A stretch of 64,000 nucleotides of DNA from an uncultured Anaerolineales bacterium (GCA_937960595.1 CALGPL010000004.1:1-64000); one strand, 5' to 3'. Positions 47,406-57,148 are shown, counted from the stretch's first letter. The notes: generated by a model from the letters alone, not told the origin. Made by a program: numbers and translations.

Positions 47406-48386
47406 ATGTCCCTCACCCACCGCGAACGCCTGCTGGCCTGCCTGGCCGATGACCCCGCCCTCGACCGGCCGCCGGTCGCCCTGTGGCGGCACTTTCCGGT
47501 GGACGACCAATCGCCCGACAGCCTGGCCGCCGCCACGCTCGACTTCCAGCGCCGCTACGACTTCGACCTGGTCAAAGTGACGCCGGCCTCCTCGTTCTGC
47601 CTCAAAGATTGGGGCGTGGAGGATGTCTGGGAGGGCCACCCCGAAGGGACGCGTCGCTACACGAAACGCGTCATCCTCCGCCCCCAAGATTGGGAAGCGC
47701 TTTCCCGCCTCGACCCCACCGCCCCGCACCTGGCCGCCCAACTGGATTGTCTGCGCCTCCTGCGGCGCGCACTCGGCCCCGAGACGCCCCTCCTGCAGAC
47801 CATCTTCAGTCCCCTGGCCCAGGCCAGAAACCTGGCCGGCAGCGAAACCCTGCTCGCCCACCTGCGCCTCTATCCCGAAGCCGTCCGCGCCGGCCTGGAA
47901 ACCATCGCCGCCGCCACCCGCCGCTTCATCGAGGCCGCCCTCGAGACCGGCATCGCCGGCATCTTCTACGCCATCCAGCACGCCCGCGCCGATCTGCTCT
48001 CTCTTCAGGAATACAGCCTCTTTGGCCTGCCCGCCGACCGGCAAGCCCTCGAACCCGCCACTGCCCTGGGGTGCAACCTGCTCCACCTGCATGGCCAAAA
48101 CATCTACTTCGATCTGGTTCGGGAACTTCCTTTCCCCATCGTCAACTGGCACGACCGCGAGACGCCCCCCTCCCTGACCGAGGCCCAGGCCCGCTTCGGC
48201 GGCGTCGTCTGCGGCGGCCTCAGCCAGAACACCCTCGTCTATCGCGGCCCGCGCGAGGTCCGGCAAGAGGCCGCCGACGCCCTCGCCCAGACCGGCGGCC
48301 GGCGTTTCCTGCTCGGCACCGGCTGCGTCGTCCCGGTCATCGCCAGCCACGGCAATCTTCTGACCGCCCGACGGAGCGTCGAATGA
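47406..48386 (+). CDS. Uroporphyrinogen decarboxylase (URO-D) family protein
   Basis: THRERLLACLADDPALDRPPVALWRHFP; FDLVKVTPASSF; RFLLGTGCVVP. Confidence 0.85.
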   Translation: MSLTHRERLLACLADDPALDRPPVALWRHFPVDDQSPDSLAAATLDFQRRYDFDLVKVTPASSFCLKDWGVEDVWEGHPEGTRRYTKRVILRPQDWEALSRLDPTAPHLAAQLDCLRLLRRALGPETPLLQTIFSPLAQARNLAGSETLLAHLRLYPEAVRAGLETIAAATRRFIEAALETGIAGIFYAIQHARADLLSLQEYSLFGLPADRQALEPATALGCNLLHLHGQNIYFDLVRELPFPIVNWHDRETPPSLTEAQARFGGVVCGGLSQNTLVYRGPREVRQEAADALAQTGGRRFLLGTGCVVPVIASHGNLLTARRSVE

Positions 48387-48937
48387 GCCTGCGCGTCATC
48401 TCCGGCTCGGCGAAGGGCCGCCGCCTGAAGAGCGTCCCCGGCGAGACCACCCGCCCGGTGACCGATATGGTCCGCCAGGCGCTGTTCAACATCCTGAGCA
48501 GCGACGTGATCGATTCGACCTGGTGGGATCTGTTCGGCGGCACCGGCGCGATCGGCATCGAAGCCCTCAGCCGCGGGGCAGCCTTCGTCCGTTTCAGCGA
48601 CCTGAACCGTCAGCCAATCGAGGTCATCAAAGCCAACCTGCAAACCTGCGGCCTGGGCGAGCGGGCCGAAGTACGCCGCGGCGACGCCTTCGCCATGCTG
48701 GCCGCTCCTGCCGACCGTCAGTTCGACTACGTCTACATCGCCCCGCCGCAATACAAAGAAATGTGGTCACAGGCATTGCTGGCCCTGGACGCCAATCCCG
48801 CCTGGCTGAGCGCCGACGCCTGGGTCATCGTGCAAATCCACCCGCGCGAATACCAAACTCTGACCCTGACCAATCTGAGCGAATTCGACCAGCGCAAATA
48901 CGGCAGCACCCTGCTGGTCTTCTACGCCCGGCGCTGA
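48383..48937 (+). CDS. rsmD: RsmD family rRNA methyltransferase
   Basis: LRVISGSAKGRRLKSVPGETTRPVTDMVRQALFNIL, WWDLFGGTGAIGIEALSRGA, FDYVYIAPPQYK. Confidence 0.9.
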   Translation: MSLRVISGSAKGRRLKSVPGETTRPVTDMVRQALFNILSSDVIDSTWWDLFGGTGAIGIEALSRGAAFVRFSDLNRQPIEVIKANLQTCGLGERAEVRRGDAFAMLAAPADRQFDYVYIAPPQYKEMWSQALLALDANPAWLSADAWVIVQIHPREYQTLTLTNLSEFDQRKYGSTLLVFYARR

Positions 48938-49018
48938 AAACTCGAACGATTTGGGGGATTTACGAAAGGGGCGCCGATGTTGTATGATATAGACAAAGCC
49001 GGGAAGAGGAGCAGAGAC

Positions 49019-49504
49019 ATGGAAATCCTGAACGTCAAAATCGAAAAACCCGAAGCCGTCAACTTCATCCTCGGGCAGTCGCATTTCATCAAAACTGTCG
49101 AAGACTTGCACGAGGCGCTGGTCAACGCCGTGCCGGGCATCCGTTTCGGCCTCGCCTTTTGCGAAGCCTCGGGCAAATGCCTGGTGCGCTGTTCCGGCAA
49201 CGACGAAGCCATGCTGGCCCTGGCCCAGAAGAACGCCCTGGCCATCGGTGCCGGGCATTCATTCATCATCTTTCTGGCCGAGGGATACTACCCGATCAAC
49301 GTCCTGAATGCGGTCAAGAGCGTCCCCGAAGTCTGCCGCATCTTTTGCGCCACCGCCAACCCGACCGAGGTGCTGGTCGCCGTGACCGAACAGGGGCGCG
49401 GCATCCTGGGCGTCGTGGACGGCTCCGCCCCCCTGGGCATCGAAGGCGAGACCGATCTTGCCTGGCGCAAAGAATTTCTGCGCAAGATCGGCTACAAACT
49501 GTAA
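49019..49504 (+). CDS. Adenosine-specific kinase family protein
   Basis: [52 protein letters not shown]...[15 protein letters not shown]. Confidence 0.88.
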   Translation: MEILNVKIEKPEAVNFILGQSHFIKTVEDLHEALVNAVPGIRFGLAFCEASGKCLVRCSGNDEAMLALAQKNALAIGAGHSFIIFLAEGYYPINVLNAVKSVPEVCRIFCATANPTEVLVAVTEQGRGILGVVDGSAPLGIEGETDLAWRKEFLRKIGYKL

Positions 49505-49533
49505 CGTTCGCCAGAGTCGAGAAGAGGTGTCCG

Positions 49534-50754
49534 ATGACCACCCAGCGCGCCCCCTCCAAAATCATCCCGCGCGCCTTTCCGGGCATCACGCCCGGGGAGG
49601 TCGCCGAACTGATCAGCAACAGTCAACTCAAGAATTACCCGGCCGACGTCGTCCTGTGCCACGAAAATGCGATCGAGGACGCCTTCTACCTCATCCTGGA
49701 AGGCGAGGTCGAGGTCACCAAAGTCATCAACAACAACGAAACGCGCCTGTTAAAGACGCTCGGCGCCGGGGACTTCTTCGGCGAGATGGCGCTGATCCAC
49801 AATGCCCCGCGCGCTGCCACGGTCAAGAGCCTCACCCCGCTGATCGTCTTGGAAATCAGCCGCGAAGCCTTCGACCGCGTGCTGAAACGCAGCAGTTCCA
49901 TCGCCCTGGCAATGGTGCGCGAGATCAGCCGCCGGCTGCGCGAAAACGACAAGATGGCCATCGACGACCTGCGCATGCGGGCCGGCGAACTGGCCGAAGC
50001 CTACCAAAAACTGGCCGAACTGGACCTGGCCCGGCGCGAATTCCTGACCAACGTGGCCCATCAGTTGCGCACCCCGCTGACCGTCGCCAACGGCTATCTC
50101 GACCTGATCCAGAAAGGCACGGTCCCGCCTGAACGCCTGCCCGAAGCCCTCGACACCGTAGCGCGCAACGTTCACACCATCATGGCCCTCGTCAACGACA
50201 TTCTTTTCGTCCAGGAGATGGACCTGATCCTGGCCAAGTTCAAAGCAGTGGACATGAGGACGGTGGTCGAGAGCGTGATCGGCAATTTCGGCGAAAAAGC
50301 CCGTCAGAACGGCGTCCAACTGCACATCGAGGCCGACCCCGATCTGCAGCCGGTGTCGGGCGACGCCCGCCACCTGGAACGGGCGCTGGCCGCCCTGGTG
50401 GACAACGCCATCAAGTTCAGCCCGGACGGCGGCAATGTTCACATCCGCCTGGCCAACCGGGGCGAGCAGGTTATGATTGCGATCGAGGATCAGGGCATTG
50501 GCATCCCCGCCGACAAACTTCCCAAAATCTTCAACCGTTTCTATCATCTCGATCGCAGCGGCAATCAACTCTTCGAGGGTATTGGGCTGGGGTTGGCCAT
50601 CACCAAACAAGTCATTGACCAGCACAAGGGCCGCATCGAAGTGGAAAGCCGGCCCCATCAGGGCAGCACTTTCACGATATGGCTCAACCGCTGGGAAGAG
50701 GACAAGGCCGGCGAGGGAGAAGAACCGGCTTTCGAGGCCGGTGCAACCGTCTAG
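49534..50754 (+). CDS. Cyclic nucleotide-binding domain sensor histidine kinase
   Basis: CNB: VLCHENAIEDAFYLILEGEVEVTKV..LGAGDFFGEMALIHNAPRAATV; HisKA: LTNVAHQLRTPLTVANGYLDL; HATPase. Confidence 0.92.
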   Translation: MTTQRAPSKIIPRAFPGITPGEVAELISNSQLKNYPADVVLCHENAIEDAFYLILEGEVEVTKVINNNETRLLKTLGAGDFFGEMALIHNAPRAATVKSLTPLIVLEISREAFDRVLKRSSSIALAMVREISRRLRENDKMAIDDLRMRAGELAEAYQKLAELDLARREFLTNVAHQLRTPLTVANGYLDLIQKGTVPPERLPEALDTVARNVHTIMALVNDILFVQEMDLILAKFKAVDMRTVVESVIGNFGEKARQNGVQLHIEADPDLQPVSGDARHLERALAALVDNAIKFSPDGGNVHIRLANRGEQVMIAIEDQGIGIPADKLPKIFNRFYHLDRSGNQLFEGIGLGLAITKQVIDQHKGRIEVESRPHQGSTFTIWLNRWEEDKAGEGEEPAFEAGATV

Positions 50755-50773
50755 CCTGGATAGATGAATTTGC

Positions 50774-50802
50774 GGCCCCGTTTCCTCGAGAGAAACGGGG
50801 CC
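50774..50802 (+). terminator. Terminator-like hairpin
   Basis: GGCCCCGTTTCctcgagaGAAACGGGGCC. Confidence 0.65.
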
Positions 50803-50811
50803 GTTTCAGAT

Positions 50812-51324
50812 TCATTCCCGATCGTCGGCCGCAAAAACAAGCCGCAGGCCTCCTTCGGCATCGTAGAAAGAACGGGCCGAAAAAGGCGGGGCGTTCGGCC
50901 TGCGGCGCAAGACGGCCTCCAACAAAACGGGCAAATCCTCCACACACGGCAACGAGGGGACGATGGACGCATCCACCCACTCCAGCCGCCCCTCGGCAGA
51001 CGCCTGCGGCTCTCCTCCCCTCCACTCTCCCGAAAAGACGAACAAGCCCACACCGGAAGACCGACCGGTATCCACCACGACGGTGCCGCATAACTGCAAA
51101 TTCGCCTCCAGGCCGGCCTCTTCGGTCAGTTCTCGCCGCGCCGCCGACAACAGGTCCTCGCCTGGTTCGACATGCCCACCCAAGCCGTTATATTTTCCTG
51201 CCCACAGGCGTTTGTCTGGCGCTCCCTTCAAAAGCAGGACCTTCGTCCCGCGCCAAACAAAAATCAGGACGCGTGGGACGAGCGTGTAACGCGCGCCAGA
51301 AACGCCTTGCTCTAAAACGGGCAT
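50812..51324 (-). CDS. NUDIX hydrolase
   Basis: GLGGHVEPGEDLLSAARRELTEEAGLE. Confidence 0.93.
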   Translation of the reverse strand: MPVLEQGVSGARYTLVPRVLIFVWRGTKVLLLKGAPDKRLWAGKYNGLGGHVEPGEDLLSAARRELTEEAGLEANLQLCGTVVVDTGRSSGVGLFVFSGEWRGGEPQASAEGRLEWVDASIVPSLPCVEDLPVLLEAVLRRRPNAPPFSARSFYDAEGGLRLVFAADDRE

Positions 51325-51346
51325 AATTTGTCCGCCGCCCAACCGG

Positions 51347-52294
51347 TTATTTCAACATCGCGCGCACTTCTTCGAGCCGGCCAGCGCTGCCCAATTTCTC
51401 GTTCTTGTGGGCAATGAACTTGGCATATTCGGCCATGAAGATCTTGCCGGGGTCGCGCAGATCGAATTTTTCGGGAAAATCGCGGAAGAACTCGCGGTGG
51501 ACGCGCGTCCAGACCAGCCGGCCGTCGGTGTCGATGTTGACCTTGGTCACGCCCAGCGTGGCAGCGCGCTTGAACTCGTCCTCGTTGACGCCCTTGGCGC
51601 CTTTCAAATTGCCGCCGGCTGCATTGATGCGCTCGACCTCCTCCTGCGGCACCGAAGAGGAGCCGTGCATCACCAGCGGGAAACCGGGCAGACGCTTTTG
51701 AATCTCTTCGAGCACGTCGAAGTGCAAGCCCTGGCTGCCGCTGAACTTGAACGCCCCGTGGCTGGTGCCGATGGCGCAGGCCAGCGAGTCGCAGCCGGTG
51801 CGTTCGACGAATTCCTTGGCCTGATCGGGGTTGGTCAGTTTGGCATTGGCCTCGTCCACTTTGACATGTTCTTCCACGCCGCCCAGTTGACCCAATTCGG
51901 CCTCGACCACCAGTCCGCGGGCATGGGCCGCCTCGACCACGCGGCGGGTGATCTCGATGTTCTTCTCGAACGGCTCATGACTGGCGTCGATCATCACCGA
52001 AGAATAGAAGCCGCTCTCGATGCAATCGTAGCAAGTTTGCTCGTCGCCATGATCCAGATGGACGGCGAAAATGGCTTCCGGGAAGATCTGATCGGCGGCG
52101 CGGATGAGCGCCTCGAGCATGGCCTTATGGGTGTAGGAGCGCGCCCCTTTGCTGATCTGGATGATGAAGGGGGCCTGGCTGTCCATGTTGCCGCGGAACA
52201 AGCCCATCGTCTGTTCCAGATTGTTGATATTGTAGGCGCCAATGGCATACTGGCCATAGGCCGCTTCGAACAGTTGTTTGGTCGTGACAATCAT
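51347..52294 (-). CDS. Class II fructose-bisphosphate/ketose-bisphosphate aldolase
   Basis: AIGAYNINNLEQTMGLFRGN, VHLDHGDEQTCYDCIESGFYSSVMIDASHEPFEKNI, VEAELGQLGGVEEHV, LVMHGSSSVPQEEVERINAAGG. Confidence 0.94.
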   Translation of the reverse strand: MIVTTKQLFEAAYGQYAIGAYNINNLEQTMGLFRGNMDSQAPFIIQISKGARSYTHKAMLEALIRAADQIFPEAIFAVHLDHGDEQTCYDCIESGFYSSVMIDASHEPFEKNIEITRRVVEAAHARGLVVEAELGQLGGVEEHVKVDEANAKLTNPDQAKEFVERTGCDSLACAIGTSHGAFKFSGSQGLHFDVLEEIQKRLPGFPLVMHGSSSVPQEEVERINAAGGNLKGAKGVNEDEFKRAATLGVTKVNIDTDGRLVWTRVHREFFRDFPEKFDLRDPGKIFMAEYAKFIAHKNEKLGSAGRLEEVRAMLK

Positions 52295-52458
52295 AGGATT
52301 CTCCTCCAAAAATGATTTCAGCAGTCTATGCAGACTGAAAAATAATTCGCCCCATTATACAACTTTCTCGGACGAATGACGTAAACTGATTTGAAACATT
52401 CGCACGGCAATGCAGTATAATCAAAAAAATATCCGCCGTCACCCTTTCAGGAGGAACC

Positions 52459-52992
52459 ATGAGCGACCTTTTCGATCTCGTCAAAGGAGAGCAGGATGTC
52501 TTCAAAAAACTCCTCTCCTACATTCCCGGTTTCAGCGGCTACATCGAGCGCAGCAATCGCCGCGCCGCCGATAAAATTCTGCGCGATCAGGTGGCACTCA
52601 AATACAGCGAACTGGCCGATCGGGCCAGGCAATTGCAAAAAGATGTCGCCGACGCGGGCCAACTGGACCTGCTCGATGAGGTCGACTCGCTCGCCCTGAA
52701 ACTGCGCACTTTCAGCGACCGGATCAAAACGGCCTCCTACGGCTACTCGGGCTTCTTCGATGCCGTCAAAATCAACGAGGCCGAGTTGGAAAAACTATAC
52801 GCTTTCGACACCGCTTTCTTCCTCCTGGCTGATCAGATCGGCAACGGGCTGGACAACCTCGAGGCCGCCATCGGCGGAGATGGCCTGAAAGCCGCCATCC
52901 GCGCCGTTGACGCCCTGGCGCGCCAGGCCAACGAGGCGTTCGACCGCCGCTACGAGGTCATCACCGGCAGCGGCGCCGAATCCGGCGGCTAA
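52459..52992 (+). CDS. Hypothetical coiled-coil protein (IPGFSGYIERSNRRAADKILRD family)
   Basis: SD AGGAGG upstream; 177 aa; no catalytic motif recognised. Confidence 0.65.
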   Translation: MSDLFDLVKGEQDVFKKLLSYIPGFSGYIERSNRRAADKILRDQVALKYSELADRARQLQKDVADAGQLDLLDEVDSLALKLRTFSDRIKTASYGYSGFFDAVKINEAELEKLYAFDTAFFLLADQIGNGLDNLEAAIGGDGLKAAIRAVDALARQANEAFDRRYEVITGSGAESGG

Positions 52993-53061
52993 TCCAACCC
53001 CGCCCATCTCGAAGACGCGAGGCGATTTGCATCCTTCGCGTCTTTGTGGTTTAATACTGCC

Positions 53062-54483
53062 ATGTGGACTCACTATTTCAATGCAACCTCGCTTGATGAA
53101 GCAACAGCCATCCTGGCCGAACAGGGCGAAAGGGCGCGTATCATCGCCGGCGGCACAGACCTGATTCTGGAACTCGAACGCGGCATCCGACGAAACATCG
53201 AAACGCTGATCGACATCAGCCGCGTTCCCGGCCTGGACGGGATAACGCTCGACGAAAACGGCGTCATCCACCTCGGCCCGCTGGTCACCCACAACCACTG
53301 CGTCGCCTCGCCGCTGCTGCGCCAGTACGCCTTCCCGCTGGTGCAGGCCGCCTGGCAGGTCGGCTCGCCGCAAATCCGCAACCGCGGCACGATTGCCGGC
53401 AACCTGATCACCGCCAGCCCCGCCAACGACACCATCCCTCCGTTGATGGCGCTCGGCGCCTGGGTCGTGCTCCGTTCGGCCAGAGGCAGCCGCCGCGTCC
53501 CGTTGGCCGAGTTCTACACCGGTGTTCGCAAAACCGTCATGCAGCCCGATGAATTGCTGGCCGAGATCGCCTTCCCGGCGACGCAACCGAGCCGGCGGGG
53601 AACGTTCATCAAAATCGGATTGCGTCGCGCCCAGGCCATCGCGGTTGTCAACGCTGCCATCCTTCTGGACCTGGAGGCAGATACCGTCCAGTCGGCAGTC
53701 ATCACCCTCGGTGCGGTCGCCCCCACGATCGTTTACGCCCAGGAGGCGCAGGATTTCCTGGCCGGCCAATCTCTGACGGACGAGGTCATCGAACAGGCGG
53801 CCCGTCTGGCTGCCCGTGCCGCCCGGCCGATCGACGACCTGCGCGGTTCTGCCGATTACCGCCTCCACCTGACGGCGACGCTCATCCGCCGCGGGCTGCG
53901 CGCCCTGCGCGAGGGCCAGGAGCAGGCCGGGGTCCCGAAAGAACCGGTGCTCCTGTGGGGAAAGACGGACGAAGAATCGGGATCACAAGCAGCCGCCGGC
54001 ACAGGATCCGCCTTCCATTCCGGCCGCGAGCCCATCTGCACCACCATCAACGGCCGCGCCTACACTTTCACCAGCGGGCACGAAAAGACCCTCCTGCGCC
54101 TGCTGCGCGAGGAGGCCGGCCTGACCGGCACCAAAGAAGGCTGCGCTGAGGGCGAATGCGGGGCCTGCACGGTGTTCCTGGACGGCAAGGCTGTGATGGC
54201 CTGTCTCGTTCCTGCGCCGCGCGCCCATGGCGCCAAGATCGTGACCGTCGAGGGCCTGGCGCGAGGCGAGCAGTTGCACCCGCTTCAGGAAACATTCATC
54301 CAGAACGGCGCAGTGCAATGTGGTTATTGCACTCCGGGCTTCATTATGTCGGGCGTCAAGTTGTTAGAAGAAAAGCCCCATCCGGTGCAGGACGAGATCC
54401 TGCAGGCCATCGCCGGCAACCTGTGCCGTTGCACAGGGTATTACAAAATCGTCCAGGCGATCGAAGACGCATCCAAAGTCTGA
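53062..54483 (+). CDS. Molybdenum hydroxylase FAD-binding subunit fused to C-terminal [2Fe-2S] domain
   Basis: ARIIAGGTDLILELERG, RNRGTIAGNLITASPANDTIPPLMAL; C-term CAEGECGACTVFLDGKAVMACL, CGYCTPGFIMS, CRCTGYYKIVQAI. Confidence 0.93.
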   Translation: MWTHYFNATSLDEATAILAEQGERARIIAGGTDLILELERGIRRNIETLIDISRVPGLDGITLDENGVIHLGPLVTHNHCVASPLLRQYAFPLVQAAWQVGSPQIRNRGTIAGNLITASPANDTIPPLMALGAWVVLRSARGSRRVPLAEFYTGVRKTVMQPDELLAEIAFPATQPSRRGTFIKIGLRRAQAIAVVNAAILLDLEADTVQSAVITLGAVAPTIVYAQEAQDFLAGQSLTDEVIEQAARLAARAARPIDDLRGSADYRLHLTATLIRRGLRALREGQEQAGVPKEPVLLWGKTDEESGSQAAAGTGSAFHSGREPICTTINGRAYTFTSGHEKTLLRLLREEAGLTGTKEGCAEGECGACTVFLDGKAVMACLVPAPRAHGAKIVTVEGLARGEQLHPLQETFIQNGAVQCGYCTPGFIMSGVKLLEEKPHPVQDEILQAIAGNLCRCTGYYKIVQAIEDASKV

Positions 54484-54495
54484 CGGGAGGCAAGC

Positions 54496-54918
54496 ATGGC
54501 AAAGTATCTCAAATACCAACGGCCGGTCCCTCCCAGGCCGCCCGATACAGTCCACCCCATCTGGCGCGGCATCGGATGTTTGATGATGTTGATCGTCCCC
54601 ACCCTTTCTTATGCCCTAGCCATCACCCTGCTGAAGACCGGCCTCGAGAACCGTTGGCCGATTCCGCGCCAACTGCTCGGGCGCGTCCGGTTCCCGGATT
54701 GGATCTGGAACGTGCCTGTTCTCGAAGACATTGCCCGATTTATCTACAGCATCAACCATCTCTATGCCATTTTGGTTTTCTTTATTGTCATTCTTGCCCT
54801 GCTCTCGGTGATCTTCTCGCTGCTGTATTCGATCCTCTACAGCGCGGTTGCGCCGCCGACCTACACACCGGTCGACGCGCCGCCGCCGCGCCGCCGGGCA
54901 AGACCATACAAACGATGA
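54496..54918 (+). CDS. Hypothetical membrane protein between hydroxylase subunits
   Basis: Two TM segments, proline-rich tail. Confidence 0.6.
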   Translation: MAKYLKYQRPVPPRPPDTVHPIWRGIGCLMMLIVPTLSYALAITLLKTGLENRWPIPRQLLGRVRFPDWIWNVPVLEDIARFIYSINHLYAILVFFIVILALLSVIFSLLYSILYSAVAPPTYTPVDAPPPRRRARPYKR

Positions 54919-54931
54919 GAGAGTGTCAGCC

Positions 54932-57148
54932 ATGAAAAATACCCCCAGTAAAGGAGTCGTTGGTCAGGCCGTCCCGCGCATTGATGCCCGAGACAAAGTC
55001 ACCGGCGCGGCCAAATATCCCGGCGATCTTGCGCGGCCGGGGATGCTGCACATGAAAATCCTGTTCGCCGGCCGGGCGCACGCCCGCGTCGTCAGCATCG
55101 ACACTTCGGCTGCCGAGGCCCTGCCAGGGGTCGTAGCGGTATACACAGCAAAAGACGTACCCGTCAACGAGTACGGTTTGCAAAAGAAAGACCAGCCCGT
55201 CCTGTGCGGGCCGGGGTCGGCGCCCGCGCCCAACGGCGTAGCCGGGGATGTCGTCCGCTTCGAGGGCGACCAGGTGGCAGCCATCGTCGCCGAGACGGAG
55301 GCCATCGCCGCCCAAGGGCGCGACCTGATTCGGGTCGAGTACGAAGACCTGCCGGCGGTCTTCGACCCGCTCGAGGCCATGCAGCCCGGCGCCCCGCTTG
55401 TCCATCCCGAACTGGGCGACTCAAACGTTTGCGTGCGCTACAAAGTCCGCAAAGGCGATGTCGAGGCGGCCCTGGCCCAAGCAGATGTTGTCGTCGAAAG
55501 CACGTACCGGACTCCGGCCCAGGAACACGCCTACCTGCAGCCCGAAGCAGGAATCGCTTACCTGGACGAGCAGGGCCGCGTCACGGTCGAGTGCGCCGGT
55601 CAGTGGACGCACGCCGACCGGGCCGGCATCGCCCACGCCCTGGGCCTGCCCGAAGAGCAGGTGCGCGTCATCTATCCGGCCATTGGCGGGGCGTTCGGCG
55701 GGCGTGAAGACCTGTCGGTGCAGATCGTCCTGGCGCTGGCGGCCATGAAACTCAAGCGACCGGTCAAAATCGTTTGGTCGCGCCAGGAATCGATCATCGG
55801 CCACGGCAAACGCCATCCGACGGTCATCAAAGCCCGCTGGGGCGCCAGCCGGCAGGGCAAACTCCTGGCCGCCGAAATCGAAATCGTCGGCGACGCCGGC
55901 GCCTACATGTACACCACCAACAAAGTGCTGGGCAACACCACCGTCACCTGTACCGGGCCGTATTTCATTCCCCATGTCAAAGTGGATACTTATGGCGTCT
56001 ATACCAACAATGTGCCGAGCGCGGCCTTTCGCGGCTTTGGCGCGCCGCAAGCGATGTGGGTGGCCGAAATGCAGATGAGCAAACTGGCCGAGAAACTGGG
56101 CCTGGACCCGGTCGAGTTCCGCCACCGCAACGCCCTGCGGCCGGGCGACACGCTTGGCGTCGGCACGCCGCCGCCAGGACGGGTGAGCATCGTCGAGTGC
56201 ATCGAGGCGGCAGCCCAACGCTTCGCATGGGCGACCGGAGAGCCTGGACCGCGAACCGTCAACGGTCAACAGTCTACGGTCCGAGGCAAGGGATTTGCTG
56301 CAGGATTCAAAAACGTTGGCTTTAGTTTTGGTTATCAAGAAAACTCCTGGGCAAAGGTCGAACTGCACGGAGATGGCGAGATCGAACAGGTCGTCGTCTG
56401 GCACGCCGGAGCGGACGTCGGCCAGGGGGCGCACACGGTCATGGCCCAAATGGCTGCCGAGGCCGTCGGCGTCCCCTTCGAGCGCGTCACGATGATCACC
56501 TCCGATACGGCCACAATGGGCAATCCCGGCTCGGCCTCCGCCTCGCGCATGACCTTCATGGCGGGCAATGCCATTCGCGGCGCTGCAGCCCTGGCGCTAG
56601 AGAAGTGGAAAAACGAAGACCGGCCGGCCATCGCCGAATACACCTACCTGGCCCCCAAAACCCAGCCCTTCGACCCCGAAACGGGCAAATCCGTCCCGAA
56701 TTTCTCTTACGCGTATGTCGCCCAAGCCGTTGAGGTCGAAGTGGACACCGAGACCGGCGAAGTGCGTCTCCTGCGGGTCGTCTCGGCAGACGACGTGGGC
56801 CGCGCCATCAATCCGGCGCTGGTAGAAGGACAGATCGAGGGCGGCGTGGTCCAGGCGCAGGGTTATGCACTGATGGAAGACTTGAAGATTCGCAACGGGC
56901 ACATCGGCGCCGACCAATTGAGTACGTATTTGATTCCGACCGCTCTGGACGTGCCCGACAAAGTCGAATCGGTCATCCTGGAAGTGACCGAGGACGAGGG
57001 GCCATTCGGGGCGCGCGGGCTGGGCGAACTGCCCTTCCTGCCGCTGGCCCCGGCCGTCGCCGCCGCCGTCCACGACGCCACCGGCGTCTGGTTCGATGAG
57101 TTTCCGCTCACGCCCGAGCGCGTCCTGCGCGGCCTGGGGAAAATCTAG
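54932..57148 (+). CDS. Xanthine dehydrogenase family molybdopterin-binding subunit
   Basis: GQAVPRIDARDKVTGAAKYPGDL, IGGAFGGREDLSVQ, NVPSAAFRGFGAPQAMWVAE, VGQGAHTVMAQMAAEAVGV, GPFGARGLGELPFLPLAPAVAAAVHDATG. Confidence 0.94.
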   Translation: MKNTPSKGVVGQAVPRIDARDKVTGAAKYPGDLARPGMLHMKILFAGRAHARVVSIDTSAAEALPGVVAVYTAKDVPVNEYGLQKKDQPVLCGPGSAPAPNGVAGDVVRFEGDQVAAIVAETEAIAAQGRDLIRVEYEDLPAVFDPLEAMQPGAPLVHPELGDSNVCVRYKVRKGDVEAALAQADVVVESTYRTPAQEHAYLQPEAGIAYLDEQGRVTVECAGQWTHADRAGIAHALGLPEEQVRVIYPAIGGAFGGREDLSVQIVLALAAMKLKRPVKIVWSRQESIIGHGKRHPTVIKARWGASRQGKLLAAEIEIVGDAGAYMYTTNKVLGNTTVTCTGPYFIPHVKVDTYGVYTNNVPSAAFRGFGAPQAMWVAEMQMSKLAEKLGLDPVEFRHRNALRPGDTLGVGTPPPGRVSIVECIEAAAQRFAWATGEPGPRTVNGQQSTVRGKGFAAGFKNVGFSFGYQENSWAKVELHGDGEIEQVVVWHAGADVGQGAHTVMAQMAAEAVGVPFERVTMITSDTATMGNPGSASASRMTFMAGNAIRGAAALALEKWKNEDRPAIAEYTYLAPKTQPFDPETGKSVPNFSYAYVAQAVEVEVDTETGEVRLLRVVSADDVGRAINPALVEGQIEGGVVQAQGYALMEDLKIRNGHIGADQLSTYLIPTALDVPDKVESVILEVTEDEGPFGARGLGELPFLPLAPAVAAAVHDATGVWFDEFPLTPERVLRGLGKI

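Noticed and set aside
45555-48350. 931-aa antisense ORF
   Set aside because: Mirror of well-supported plus-strand genes (thioesterase, BchI-like, URO-D-like); Gly/Asp/Val-rich composition typical of antisense of GC-rich CDS; no recognisable domain.
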